A DNA stretch of 64,000 bases from Actinomycetospora corticicola (GTDB lineage Bacteria > Actinomycetota > Actinomycetes > Mycobacteriales > Pseudonocardiaceae), in contig NZ_JACCBN010000001.1 in assembly GCF_013409505.1 (NCBI RefSeq), forward strand, positions 5,456,001 through 5,520,000. Direction: 5' to 3'. The translations under genes and the position numbers were made by a program. Below are positions 29,279-37,175 of this stretch, piece by piece; positions within the stretch are counted from its first letter, which is position 1; every line of letters starts with the position of its first letter. The notes under the pieces are model-generated. The model saw only the letters and a list, made by a program, of their open reading frames with translations. It searched no databases and was not told where the DNA came from.

Positions 29279-30715
29279 GTGCGGTCCCGAACCACGCTGG
29301 CCGTCGCCTCCACGGCGACGTTCCTGGCGCTCGTCGTGTTCACCTCCACGCTGGCGACGATGCCCGCCACCGCGGCCGCGCTCGGCGCCGGCCCGGAGGG
29401 GCAGGCGTGGATCCTCAGCTCGATGAGCATCGGGCTCGGCGTGGCGTTGCTGCCCGCCGGCGCGGTGGCCGACGACCTCGGCCGCCGCCGCGCCCTCGTG
29501 CTCGGCGCGCTCGTCCTCACGGTCGGTTCGGTGCTGTGCGCGGTGGCGCCGAGCACCGCGGTGCTGGTCGCGGGACGGATCGTCGCCGGCATCGGGGCGG
29601 CGGCGCTCGTCGCCGCGAGCCTCGGGCTGATCGGCCACGCCTTCCCCGCCGGCACCCCCGACGCCCCGCGGGCCAGCGGCATCTGGGGGGCCTCGCTCGG
29701 CGGCGGCATCGCGATCGGTCCGCTGCTGGCCACCGGCAGCGAGCGGATCGCGGGATGGACGGCCGAGTACTGGATCGAGGCGGTCCTCGCGGTGCTGCTC
29801 GCGCTGTGGGCGCGGTTCGCCGTCGAGGAGTCGAAGGCGGAGCGGCCGCGGCCGGTCGACCTGCCCGGCGTCGCGCTGCTCGCCGCCGGTATCGCCCTGC
29901 TGCTCACCGGCCTCGTCGAGGCCCGCACCGGCGCCTTCCGGCCCGCGCCGGTCTCGCTCGTCGTCGGGGGCCTGCTGGTGCTGGCGGTCTGGCTCGTCGT
30001 CGAGCGTCGTCGGGCGGCCCCCATGATCGACCCGACCCTGTTCCGCTCGCCCCGCTTCCTCGCCATGATGCTGGCCGCGCTCGCCACGGGGATGGGCATC
30101 ATCGCCACCACGTCGGTCCTGCTCAGCGTGGCCGAGCGGGGACTGCGCGCCTCCGCGCTCGCCGCCGCCGCGGTCCTGCTGGCCTGGTCGGTGACCAGCG
30201 TCGTGACCTCACTCCTGGCCCGTCGGCTCCCGCCGTCGGTCAGCGGGCGGCTCCAGATGGCCGTGTCGCTCCTCGTGGTCGCGGTGGGCCAGGCGCTGCT
30301 GCTCGGGGCGACGCCCGAGTCGTCGGTCTGGCGGTTCGTGCCGGGGCTGTTCGTGGCCGGGATCGCGAGCGGCGTGCTCAACGCGGCGTTCGGGCGGGAG
30401 GCCGTGGCCAGCGTCCCGGCCGGTCGTGCGGCCATGGGCAGCGGCGCGAACAACACCGCGCGCTACGTCGGGTCCGCGATCGGGACGACGGTGGTCGCCG
30501 TCATCGCCACCCGCCCCGGGTTGGAGCCGGGGGCGGTCGGCCTGCTCGGCGGGTTCGACGACGCGGTGGTGATCGCGGGCGTGTTCTCACTGCTCGGGGC
30601 GATCGCCGTGTTCGCCTGCCGCCCTCGCGCCGGGCAGGCCGAGCAGGCATCCTTGAAGGATGGACAAGGCAGCGCTCGCCGAGACCCAGGGCCCCCTCAA
30701 GCAGCAGTACCGTGA
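29279..30715 (+). CDS. MFS drug exporter (DHA2/EmrB-QacA-like)
   Basis: A roughly 478-residue inner-membrane exporter with about 14 hydrophobic segments. Motif A is AGAVADDLGRRRALVLG (about 58-74) and motif C-like segments such as ASLGGGIAIGPLLA follow, so proton-driven drug export is likely. Two GTG starts are possible (29261 and 29279); I chose 29279 because 29261 lies inside the operator-like repeat. The last 56 bp overlap the next gene in another frame, giving an unusual Gln/Pro-rich tail. Confidence 0.85.
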   Translation: MRSRTTLAVASTATFLALVVFTSTLATMPATAAALGAGPEGQAWILSSMSIGLGVALLPAGAVADDLGRRRALVLGALVLTVGSVLCAVAPSTAVLVAGRIVAGIGAAALVAASLGLIGHAFPAGTPDAPRASGIWGASLGGGIAIGPLLATGSERIAGWTAEYWIEAVLAVLLALWARFAVEESKAERPRPVDLPGVALLAAGIALLLTGLVEARTGAFRPAPVSLVVGGLLVLAVWLVVERRRAAPMIDPTLFRSPRFLAMMLAALATGMGIIATTSVLLSVAERGLRASALAAAAVLLAWSVTSVVTSLLARRLPPSVSGRLQMAVSLLVVAVGQALLLGATPESSVWRFVPGLFVAGIASGVLNAAFGREAVASVPAGRAAMGSGANNTARYVGSAIGTTVVAVIATRPGLEPGAVGLLGGFDDAVVIAGVFSLLGAIAVFACRPRAGQAEQASLKDGQGSARRDPGPPQAAVP

Positions 30716-31184
30716 CGACCCGGAGTCGGCCACCGTCGTCCTCAAGGCCGACGGTGACCTCGACGGCTCCGGCATCGCGTGTCGTGTGCAGACCGCCCAG
30801 GCCATGGTCGAGGCCGGGCTGCACCCCGCCACCGGCGGGACCGGAGAGCTCCTCTGCTCCGGCGACATGCTCCTCGAGGCGCTCGTCGCCTGCTCCGGGG
30901 TGACCCTGCGCGCCGTCGCCACCTCGATGGGGGTCGACGTCCGCGGCGGGACGATCCACGCCGAGGGCGACCTCGACTTCCGCGGCACGCTCGGCGTCGC
31001 GAAGGACGCCCCGGTCGGCTTCAAGGACATCCGGCTCTCGTTCGACCTGGACACCGACGCCGACGACGACACCCTCGCGACGCTGCACAAGCTGACCGAG
31101 CGGTACTGCGTCGTCTACCAGACCCTCGTGCGCTCGCCCGAGGTGTCGCTGACCCTCGACAAGCGTGCGGCCGCGCAGGCCTGA
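30660..31184 (+). CDS. OsmC-family protein
   Basis: A 174-residue protein of the OsmC/Ohr fold, generally thiol-dependent peroxide reductases. The Cys-bearing helix LLEALVACSGVTLRAVA (about 79-95) is present, and the second catalytic Cys is probably in ERYCVVYQTLVRSPEV (near 144). The start lies inside the end of the MFS gene, so it may be co-transcribed with it. A strong hairpin follows. Confidence 0.87.
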   Translation: MDKAALAETQGPLKQQYRDDPESATVVLKADGDLDGSGIACRVQTAQAMVEAGLHPATGGTGELLCSGDMLLEALVACSGVTLRAVATSMGVDVRGGTIHAEGDLDFRGTLGVAKDAPVGFKDIRLSFDLDTDADDDTLATLHKLTERYCVVYQTLVRSPEVSLTLDKRAAAQA

Positions 31185-31195
31185 CCACTACGGAA

Positions 31196-31236
31196 CGACG
31201 AACGGCCCTCCCGCACCCGCGGGAGGGCCGTTCGTT
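31196..31236. terminator. Bidirectional terminator between osmC-like and flavohemoglobin genes
   Basis: A perfect 14-bp stem, AACGGCCCTCCCGC (31201-31214) and GCGGGAGGGCCGTT (31219-31232), with loop ACCC and partial outward extension. It sits between convergent genes. Confidence 0.85.
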
Positions 31237-31250
31237 CGTCGGGGAGACCC

Positions 31251-33131
31251 CTAGTCCGTGTGGTAGGGGTCGTAGTGGATCTGCATGAACGGCGTCCCGG
31301 CGTCGAGCATCGCGGACACCGTCGAGCGGACCATGGGCGGCGAGCCCGCGACGACCACCTGCCGGTCGGCCCACGCGCCGTAGCGCGCGACGACCTCGCC
31401 GAGGGTGCCGGTCTCCGCGCCGTACCGACGCCCGTCCTCCTCGACGACCGGGACGACGGTCAGCCAGGGGTTGTCCTGGGCCATCCGTCGCAGCGTGTCG
31501 ATGTCGTAGAGCGAGCTCCACGTCCGGCCGCCCACGAACAGCGCGACCTTGCGGTCCGAGCCGTCGATCATGAGCTGCTCGATCAGCGCGCGGGCCGGGG
31601 CGAGCCCGGTGCCGCCGGCGACCATGAGCAGGTCGGCGCGCGAGCGCGGGTCCAGCGTCATCTGGCCCATGGGCGGGCCGATGCGCCACACGTCCCCGAC
31701 GCGGGCGTGCGAGACGATCGCCCGGCTCACCCAGCCGCCCGGGACGGTGTGGACGTGGAACTCCATCACGCAGTCCGGGCCCGGCGCGTTCGCCGGGGTC
31801 AGCGAGCGCCACATCCGCGGCCGCTGCGGGGTCTCGACGGTGACGTACTGGCCGGCCTGGTACGGCACCGGCTGGCTGGTCTGCACCCGCACGATGGCGA
31901 GGTCGGGGGCCACGCGGCGGTGCTCCATCACCCGGGCCATCCAGACGGCGGGTCCGCGCTCGGCGTCCGCGGCGTCCCGCATCGCCTGCGCGACGACGCC
32001 GTAGGCGCCGACCCAGGCGGTCTTGACCTCGGTGGTCCACAGCGGTCCGGCGATCTCGCCGAGGGCGCCGAGGAGGGCCTCGCCGACGCGGTCGTAGTGC
32101 TCACCGATGACGCCGAACTTGCGGTGGTCGCGGCCGAGCTGGCGCAGGAAGACGCTCAGTTCGTCGGGCCGGTCCACCATCTGCACGACGTGGATGAGCG
32201 CGCGCAGCAGGCGCGTGCGCTGCAGCTCCATCGTGACGGGGAAGAGCTCGCGGGTCTCCGGCGCGATGCGGAAGAGCCAGCCGTAGAACAGCTGGGTCAG
32301 CTCGTCGGCGCGCGGGGCGACCGCCTCGAAGCTGGCCCGGATGATCGCGACCATGTCGGAGGCGTCGTTCGAGGCGGGGGCGGCCTCCCGCGGCTGCGGC
32401 AGCCCGACGCCCTCGGGCACGGCGTGATTCGGGCCGGGTGCGGAGAGCGCGGTGGTGCGCGGCGGCTCGTCGTAGCGGCCGGAGAGCCCGTCGGAGGGGT
32501 AGCCGGTGTCGGAGCCGTAGCCGCCGTACCCGCCCGAGGGGTAGCCGGTCTCGTACCCGGTGCCCGTCGACCCGCCGGACCAGCCGTCCGAGGCGCGACC
32601 GCCCGAGGAGTAGGAGTCCGAGGACCAGGAGGCCGCGGCCTGGCCGCCGGTGGCGTAGCCGCCCGTCTCGTACCCGCCGGTCTCGTAGCCGCCGGACTCG
32701 TACCCGCCCGGCTCGTAGCTGCCGGACCCGTAGCCGCCGGACCAGCCGGGCTCGGGCCGGGCCGAGGGGAGGGCGGCCGGCGGGAACGTGTTGCGCGGCG
32801 GAGGCGGGGGAACGGGCCCGCGACCCTGCGGATGGCTCATCGTCGTCCCGTCGTCGCGCCGGTCGTCGGCGATGTCGAACACGGCGTCGTCGGGGTCGTA
32901 GGCCCCGGCGGACTGGGGGGTGTGGCCCGACCCCGTCGTGGAGTCGAACGGTCCGGCACCGAACGATCCGTGGCCCGGAAGTGCGGAGCGGTCGAGCGCT
33001 GCGGCACCCCAGTTCCCGGGCGCGTCCCCGGGCCGGCCCTCGCGGGGAGGTCCCGCGGGTCCGACGGGACCGTGCCGGCCCGCGTCGGGACCGTTGTTCC
33101 TCGCTGCGGTCACGTCCGGTCGACTCCTCAT
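31251..33131 (-). CDS. Flavohemoglobin-like globin-reductase with Gly/Tyr-rich N-terminal extension
   Basis: A protein of about 626 residues. A disordered N-terminus includes Gly-Tyr-rich repeats (GGYETGGYETGGYATGG, about 150-170, within 129-220). A globin domain follows (about 257-390) with Tyr in FYGWLF at the B10 position and proximal His in DHRKFGV. The FAD-binding domain (about 400-505; QAGQYVTVETP and the RSLTPANAPG flavin motif) and the NAD(P)H domain (VAGGTGLAPARAL) complete it. It would oxidise nitric oxide to nitrate or pass electrons to another protein. The first ATG is taken at 33131; 32840 is an alternative. It lies beside a nitric oxide synthase gene. Confidence 0.85.
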   Translation of the reverse strand: MRSRPDVTAARNNGPDAGRHGPVGPAGPPREGRPGDAPGNWGAAALDRSALPGHGSFGAGPFDSTTGSGHTPQSAGAYDPDDAVFDIADDRRDDGTTMSHPQGRGPVPPPPPRNTFPPAALPSARPEPGWSGGYGSGSYEPGGYESGGYETGGYETGGYATGGQAAASWSSDSYSSGGRASDGWSGGSTGTGYETGYPSGGYGGYGSDTGYPSDGLSGRYDEPPRTTALSAPGPNHAVPEGVGLPQPREAAPASNDASDMVAIIRASFEAVAPRADELTQLFYGWLFRIAPETRELFPVTMELQRTRLLRALIHVVQMVDRPDELSVFLRQLGRDHRKFGVIGEHYDRVGEALLGALGEIAGPLWTTEVKTAWVGAYGVVAQAMRDAADAERGPAVWMARVMEHRRVAPDLAIVRVQTSQPVPYQAGQYVTVETPQRPRMWRSLTPANAPGPDCVMEFHVHTVPGGWVSRAIVSHARVGDVWRIGPPMGQMTLDPRSRADLLMVAGGTGLAPARALIEQLMIDGSDRKVALFVGGRTWSSLYDIDTLRRMAQDNPWLTVVPVVEEDGRRYGAETGTLGEVVARYGAWADRQVVVAGSPPMVRSTVSAMLDAGTPFMQIHYDPYHTD

Positions 33132-33341
33132 CTCACGATGACTCGCTCGCCCCCCGCCCGGGCCACCCTGGCGGTGGGCACTGCGGCGCGACGCTACTCC
33201 GCGTCCGCCCACGAACGAGCAGGGTGGCACACGGTGCGGTCAGCGTACGGCCACGGCCGGTGAACGGCGACGTACCGAACGCCGTCGTGGGACCCCGGAC
33301 GACCCGTCGTCACTGGTCGTGGCGGGTCGACCGTTCTTCCG

Positions 33342-33357
33342 GTGACGTGATCGTCAC
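33342..33357 (-). terminator. Small hairpin at the stop codon of the membrane-protein gene
   Basis: GTGACG-TGAT-CGTCAC, a perfect 6-bp stem spanning the stop codon of the gene at 33354-34088. It is short, so termination activity is uncertain. Confidence 0.35.
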
Positions 33358-34088
33358 TCGTCCGGGACAGCGGCGGCGTCGACGGGGTCGTCGACCGGCC
33401 GGGTCGTGCCCCCGGGTGCGGGTTCCGCGACGGTGGGGTCCTCGGCGGGCTCCTCGACCGTGCCCGACGGGGCCAGCGCGGAGGTCTCGGCGACCCGGCG
33501 CGGTGCGGCGGTCGCGGGCGGGGTGGTCGTCGTGGAGCGGGGCGTCGCCGAGCGCGTGACCGTCGGACGCGGCGGGCGTGTCGGGCGGGTCCTCGTGGTC
33601 CGCGTCGTCGTCGGCGTCGTGCTCGTGGTGGTGGACGTCGTGGTGGTGCTGCGCGGCGTTCCCGACGACGGGGCGGGTCGGTCGACCGACCCGGGTCGCT
33701 CCGCGGGGCGCACGAGCTCGGCTCCCGCGACGGCCGGGTCGAGGTCGACCGTGGCCGGTCCGCCACCCGCCGTGGTGGTCACCGGCAGGTCGGTCGCGGG
33801 GTCGGCGAGGACCGGCGAGGGGGCGGCGGGGAGCTGGCCCTCGACGCCGGTCGGGGTCAGCCCGAGGGCGAGTCCCACGCCGCCGACGCTGAGGGCGCCG
33901 AAGGCGGCGACGGCGGCGGGGAGAGCGGTCGAGCGCCGTCGTCGCTGCCGCCGGGAGCGGGGCGCGGCCTCCTCGAGGAGCGCCGCCATCTCGTCGGCCT
34001 GGGCGCGCAGGTCACTCGGGCGCACGCGTCCCCGGGTGCCTCCCCAGGGGCTCGCGCCGTGCGCGCCGCCCCGTCCGGTCCGCCTCAC
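33354..34088 (-). CDS. Single-pass membrane protein with Thr/Pro-rich extracellular part
   Basis: A 244-residue protein of unknown function. A basic cytoplasmic N-terminus (RSRRQRRRRS, about 44-53) precedes one transmembrane helix (LPAAVAAFGALSVGGVGLAL, about 56-75). The rest is Thr-, Pro- and Ala-rich, with Thr/Ser/Arg runs near 143-190 that could be O-mannosylated or span the cell wall. GTG 34088 follows GGGAGG. It lies between the flavohemoglobin (same strand) and the NOS gene (divergent). I do not recognise a family. Confidence 0.65.
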   Translation of the reverse strand: MRRTGRGGAHGASPWGGTRGRVRPSDLRAQADEMAALLEEAAPRSRRQRRRRSTALPAAVAAFGALSVGGVGLALGLTPTGVEGQLPAAPSPVLADPATDLPVTTTAGGGPATVDLDPAVAGAELVRPAERPGSVDRPAPSSGTPRSTTTTSTTTSTTPTTTRTTRTRPTRPPRPTVTRSATPRSTTTTPPATAAPRRVAETSALAPSGTVEEPAEDPTVAEPAPGGTTRPVDDPVDAAAVPDE

Positions 34089-34539
34089 TCCAGGCCTCCC
34101 ACCGTCGGTCCCGTCACGCTGGGTTCCCGTGACGACTACTGCCGGTCGCCGGTCAGGGTGCCAGAGCGCGGGGGGTGTCGTCGCGGTGACCCGACACGGA
34201 GAGCACCAACGGGTGACGCTGGGTGAGAGGCGCCCGCCCTCCCGAGCGCATCGGGCGACCCCCTACAGTGCGCCGGTGTGACAGGTCACGATCGGGTTTC
34301 GGCTGCGCCGCCGGAGTGGCCGTTCGACCGAAAGGCCGATCATGGGGGCCCGGATCGCGGCTGACGTGAGTCCGAACGGAGAGATCCGCTCGGCGGGGAC
34401 GTCGGTGAGGATGGTGTCAGGGCGCGCGGGGGTCCGGCTCGGACGTCGTCTCCAGGACGACGTGCACGACTCAGATGTCGACGACGTCGCTGCAGATGCT
34501 CGGCGACGGACGCAGGACCTCGGAGCACACGGAGGTGGC
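34089..34539. promoter_or_regulatory. Divergent promoter region upstream of nos
   Basis: 451 bp without a convincing gene. An in-frame ATG at 34342 (after GAAAGG) could extend the NOS protein by 66 residues, but the codons between 34342 and 34540 have clearly lower G+C at third positions than the gene body. TGACAGGTCA at 34279-34288 is a small inverted repeat that could bind a regulator. Nothing else stands out. Confidence 0.35.
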
Positions 34540-36177
34540 ATGGCGCGCGGGATGGCCACGATGGCCGTCGTCGGGACCTCGGCGGACGCGGACCCGGTGA
34601 GCACGCCGGCAGACGGATCCCCGGTGGTGGCCGACACGGCGGACGCCGCGACCACGACGGTGGCGCCCGATGCGACCGGGACGCGGGGCGGTCCGGTCCT
34701 CGGCCCGCCACCCGGCCCGGTCACCGCGGGGCCGCGGACGGCCCCCGACCCGGCGTCCCCGGCGACGGTCGGTCCCGTCCCGGCCGCCCGGACCGCCGAC
34801 CCGGGCGCCGCGACCGCACCTCTGGTGGCCGCCGCACCCGCCGCCGCACCCGCCGTTGCACCCGCACCCGCACCCGCACCCGCGGCCGCACCCGCCGTCG
34901 TGACCGATCGGCCGCGTCCGCGGCCCCGGCCGACGACGGGTCCCGCAGAGCCGACGTCGGGGCCCGCGGAGCCGCCGTCGACCTCCTGGGGCGCCCCGGC
35001 CGACCGGGCGACCACGGTTCCCGCCGTCGACCCGGCCGAGGCCGAGGAGTTCCTCCGGCAGTTCTTCGCCGAGGCCGACGAGCCGGGCGCGACCACCGTG
35101 AAGGGGGTCGCCGGGCCCGCCGTGACGGTGGACGAGCGGATCGCCGCGGTGCGCGAGGAGATCGCCCGGACGGGCACCTACGTGCACACGACCGCGGAGC
35201 TCACGTTCGGCGCGCGCGTCGCGTGGCGGAACTCCGCCCGCTGCATCGGCCGCCTGTACTGGCGCAGCCTGCACCTGCGCGACCGTCGGCACGTGACGGC
35301 GCCGGAGGAGGTCGCCGCGGAGTGCGTCGGCCACCTCGACGACGCCACGCGGCGCGGGCGCATCCGCTCCACGATCACGATCTTCGCGCCGGACACGCCT
35401 GCGGCCACGGGCCCGCGCATCTGGAACGAGCAGCTGGTCCGGTACGCGGGCTACCGCACCGGCGGCCGCGTCCTCGGCGACCCGCGGCACGTCGGCTTCA
35501 CCGACCACGCCCGCTCACTGGGCTGGGTGCCGCCGTCGCCGATGGGGCGCTTCGACGTGCTGCCGCTGGTCGTCTCCGGCGGCGGGGAGTGGGCCGAGAA
35601 GGGCCCGCAGTTCTACGACGTGCCGGCCGCCTCGGTGCTCGAGGTCGACCTGCACCACCCCGACCACAGCTGGTTCTCCGACCTCGGCCTGCGCTGGCAC
35701 GCCCTCCCGGTGATCAGCAACATGCGGCTGGACATCGGGGGCGTCTCCTACCCCGCCGCCCCGTTCAACGGCTGGTACATGGCGACGGAGATCGGGGCGC
35801 GCAACCTCGCCGACGCGGACCGCTACGACATGCTCCGCGAGGTCGCCGAGAAGATGGGCCTCGACACCTCCAGCGACCGCACCATGTGGCGCGACCGGTC
35901 CGCGGTGGAGCTGACCCTCGCGGTGCAGCACTCGTTCGACGTCGCGGGCGTGTCGATGGCCGACCACCACGGCGAGTCCGAGCGCTTCCTGCGCCACCTC
36001 GAGCGCGAGGAGCAGGCCGGCCGGAAGTGCCCGGTGGACTGGAGCTGGATCGTCCCGCCGATCTCGGGCGGGCTCACGCCCGTGTTCCACCGGTACTACG
36101 ACGAGCCGACGGACACCGGCCCGATGTTCCGGGTCGACCCGCAGGCGGCCGCGTGGGGTGCGGGCTGTCCCATGTGA
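34540..36177 (+). CDS. nos: Bacterial nitric oxide synthase oxygenase with Ala/Pro-rich N-terminal extension
   Basis: A 545-residue haem enzyme of the NOS oxygenase family, making NO and citrulline from arginine. The haem-thiolate Cys is C235 in RVAWRNSARCIGRLYWRSL. Other hallmarks are LPLVVSGGGEW, RWHALPVISNM, the substrate Glu in NGWYMATEIGARN, the WIVPPISGGLTPVFH pterin region and a terminal Cys. No reductase domain is present, as usual in bacteria. Residues 1-165 are a low-complexity Ala/Pro linker (PAPAPAP near 105-115), absent from typical 360-residue bacterial NOS. The ATG at 34540 has GGAGG 4 nt upstream. It is followed by a perfect palindrome. Confidence 0.94.
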   Translation: MARGMATMAVVGTSADADPVSTPADGSPVVADTADAATTTVAPDATGTRGGPVLGPPPGPVTAGPRTAPDPASPATVGPVPAARTADPGAATAPLVAAAPAAAPAVAPAPAPAPAAAPAVVTDRPRPRPRPTTGPAEPTSGPAEPPSTSWGAPADRATTVPAVDPAEAEEFLRQFFAEADEPGATTVKGVAGPAVTVDERIAAVREEIARTGTYVHTTAELTFGARVAWRNSARCIGRLYWRSLHLRDRRHVTAPEEVAAECVGHLDDATRRGRIRSTITIFAPDTPAATGPRIWNEQLVRYAGYRTGGRVLGDPRHVGFTDHARSLGWVPPSPMGRFDVLPLVVSGGGEWAEKGPQFYDVPAASVLEVDLHHPDHSWFSDLGLRWHALPVISNMRLDIGGVSYPAAPFNGWYMATEIGARNLADADRYDMLREVAEKMGLDTSSDRTMWRDRSAVELTLAVQHSFDVAGVSMADHHGESERFLRHLEREEQAGRKCPVDWSWIVPPISGGLTPVFHRYYDEPTDTGPMFRVDPQAAAWGAGCPM

Positions 36178-36188
36178 GCTTCGCTCAC

Positions 36189-36228
36189 GTGAGCACTCAA
36201 GGTCGCGACAGCGACCTTGAGTGCTCAC
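36189..36228. repeat. 40-bp perfect palindrome (type 2), intergenic copy and likely terminator
   Basis: Arms GTGAGCACTCAAGGTCGC (36189-36206) and its exact complement (36211-36228) with loop GACA. It lies between convergent nos and the methyltransferase gene, overlapping the last codons of the latter, and probably terminates both. A 40-bp element of the same 18-4-18 geometry and similar ends is inside a coding sequence at 49562-49601. Confidence 0.9.
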
Positions 36229-37175
36229 CTGCGCTCCGCGCACATCCAGCCCCCGTGGTGCTCGTCGACCCGGTACGGCAGGCCCGTGCGCTCGCCCAGG
36301 GCCACCAGGTCGTCGGGGGTGAAGCGGCGCAGGTGCCCGTACACCGGGTCGGGGACCTCCTCGTAGGGCACCGCCACGACGATCCGGCGGCGGGCGACGC
36401 GCACCATCTCGTCGACGATCACGCCGGACTCGCTCGCCGGCAGGTGCTCGAGCAGGTGGATCGCCGTGACGGTGTCCACCGACGCGTCCCGGAGGGGGAC
36501 CGCGCGGGCGTCGCAGGCGAGGGTCCGGAGACGGTCCGCGGCCGCGGGCACCACCCCCGCCCGCGCGACGGCGGACAGGAGCGTCATCGTGCCCGGCGTG
36601 TGGTCGGTGGCCACCACGTCGAGACCCCGCTCGGCCATCAGGAGCGGGAGGAAGCCGAAGCAGGCCCCGAGGTCGGCGACGGTCGAGCCGGCCACCTCGT
36701 CGAGGGCCCGCGCGTGGACCGGGGCGAAGCCGGCCAGCGAGGCCTCCGGCGGAAGGCCGATCTCCGGGGCGGTGCGCGGGTGGCGCAGGACGGCGAGGGA
36801 GTTCGCGTAGAAGGTCGCCCAGGCGGTCAGCGGGTCGAGGATCGTCGACCGCACGATCCCGGTCACCACCCGCTCGAACACCGGCGCGGAAACCACGACG
36901 GAGCCGAGCTCGTCGGCGACGAAGGTCGAGACGTCGTCGTCGAGCTCGTCCGGCCGGAAGCGGTGGAGCACGAGCAACCGGTCGCCGAGCCGGTGGACCT
37001 CGAACCGGTCGGTGCGCAGGAGCGGCGTCCAGCCCTCGGAGAGCCGGACGGGCACCGCGGCCCGGTCGAGGTGGCAGACGACGACCGGGCCGTTCTCCCA
37101 GCGACCGGGATGGCCCGGCGCCAGCGGATCGATCCGCAGCGACCCCGCCGCGGGCGTCAGGGTCACCGACGTCAC
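36225..37175 (-). CDS. mftM: SAM-dependent methyltransferase, candidate MftM (mycofactocin oligosaccharide methyltransferase)
   Basis: A 316-residue class I methyltransferase. The SAM motif VADLGACFGFLPLL is at 166-179, with VVATDHTPGTM and IHLLEHLPASESG downstream. The N-terminal 150 residues are an accessory domain. It is the last gene of the operon mno, MoxR, VWA, methyltransferase, each coupled by short gaps or an ATGA overlap. In mycobacteria MftM, which methylates the glucan chain of mycofactocin, is encoded near the methanol dehydrogenase gene; that context, not a residue-level match I can verify, is the basis for the name. Any other small-molecule methyltransferase remains possible. 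Confidence 0.62.
   Translation of the reverse strand: MTSVTLTPAAGSLRIDPLAPGHPGRWENGPVVVCHLDRAAVPVRLSEGWTPLLRTDRFEVHRLGDRLLVLHRFRPDELDDDVSTFVADELGSVVVSAPVFERVVTGIVRSTILDPLTAWATFYANSLAVLRHPRTAPEIGLPPEASLAGFAPVHARALDEVAGSTVADLGACFGFLPLLMAERGLDVVATDHTPGTMTLLSAVARAGVVPAAADRLRTLACDARAVPLRDASVDTVTAIHLLEHLPASESGVIVDEMVRVARRRIVVAVPYEEVPDPVYGHLRRFTPDDLVALGERTGLPYRVDEHHGGWMCAERR

Noticed and set aside
34342..34539. N-terminal extension of NOS from the ATG at 34342
   Set aside because: The codons in this stretch are much less biased to G/C at third positions than the gene, and the ATG at 34540 has a close GGAGG site. I treat the stretch as leader, with some doubt.
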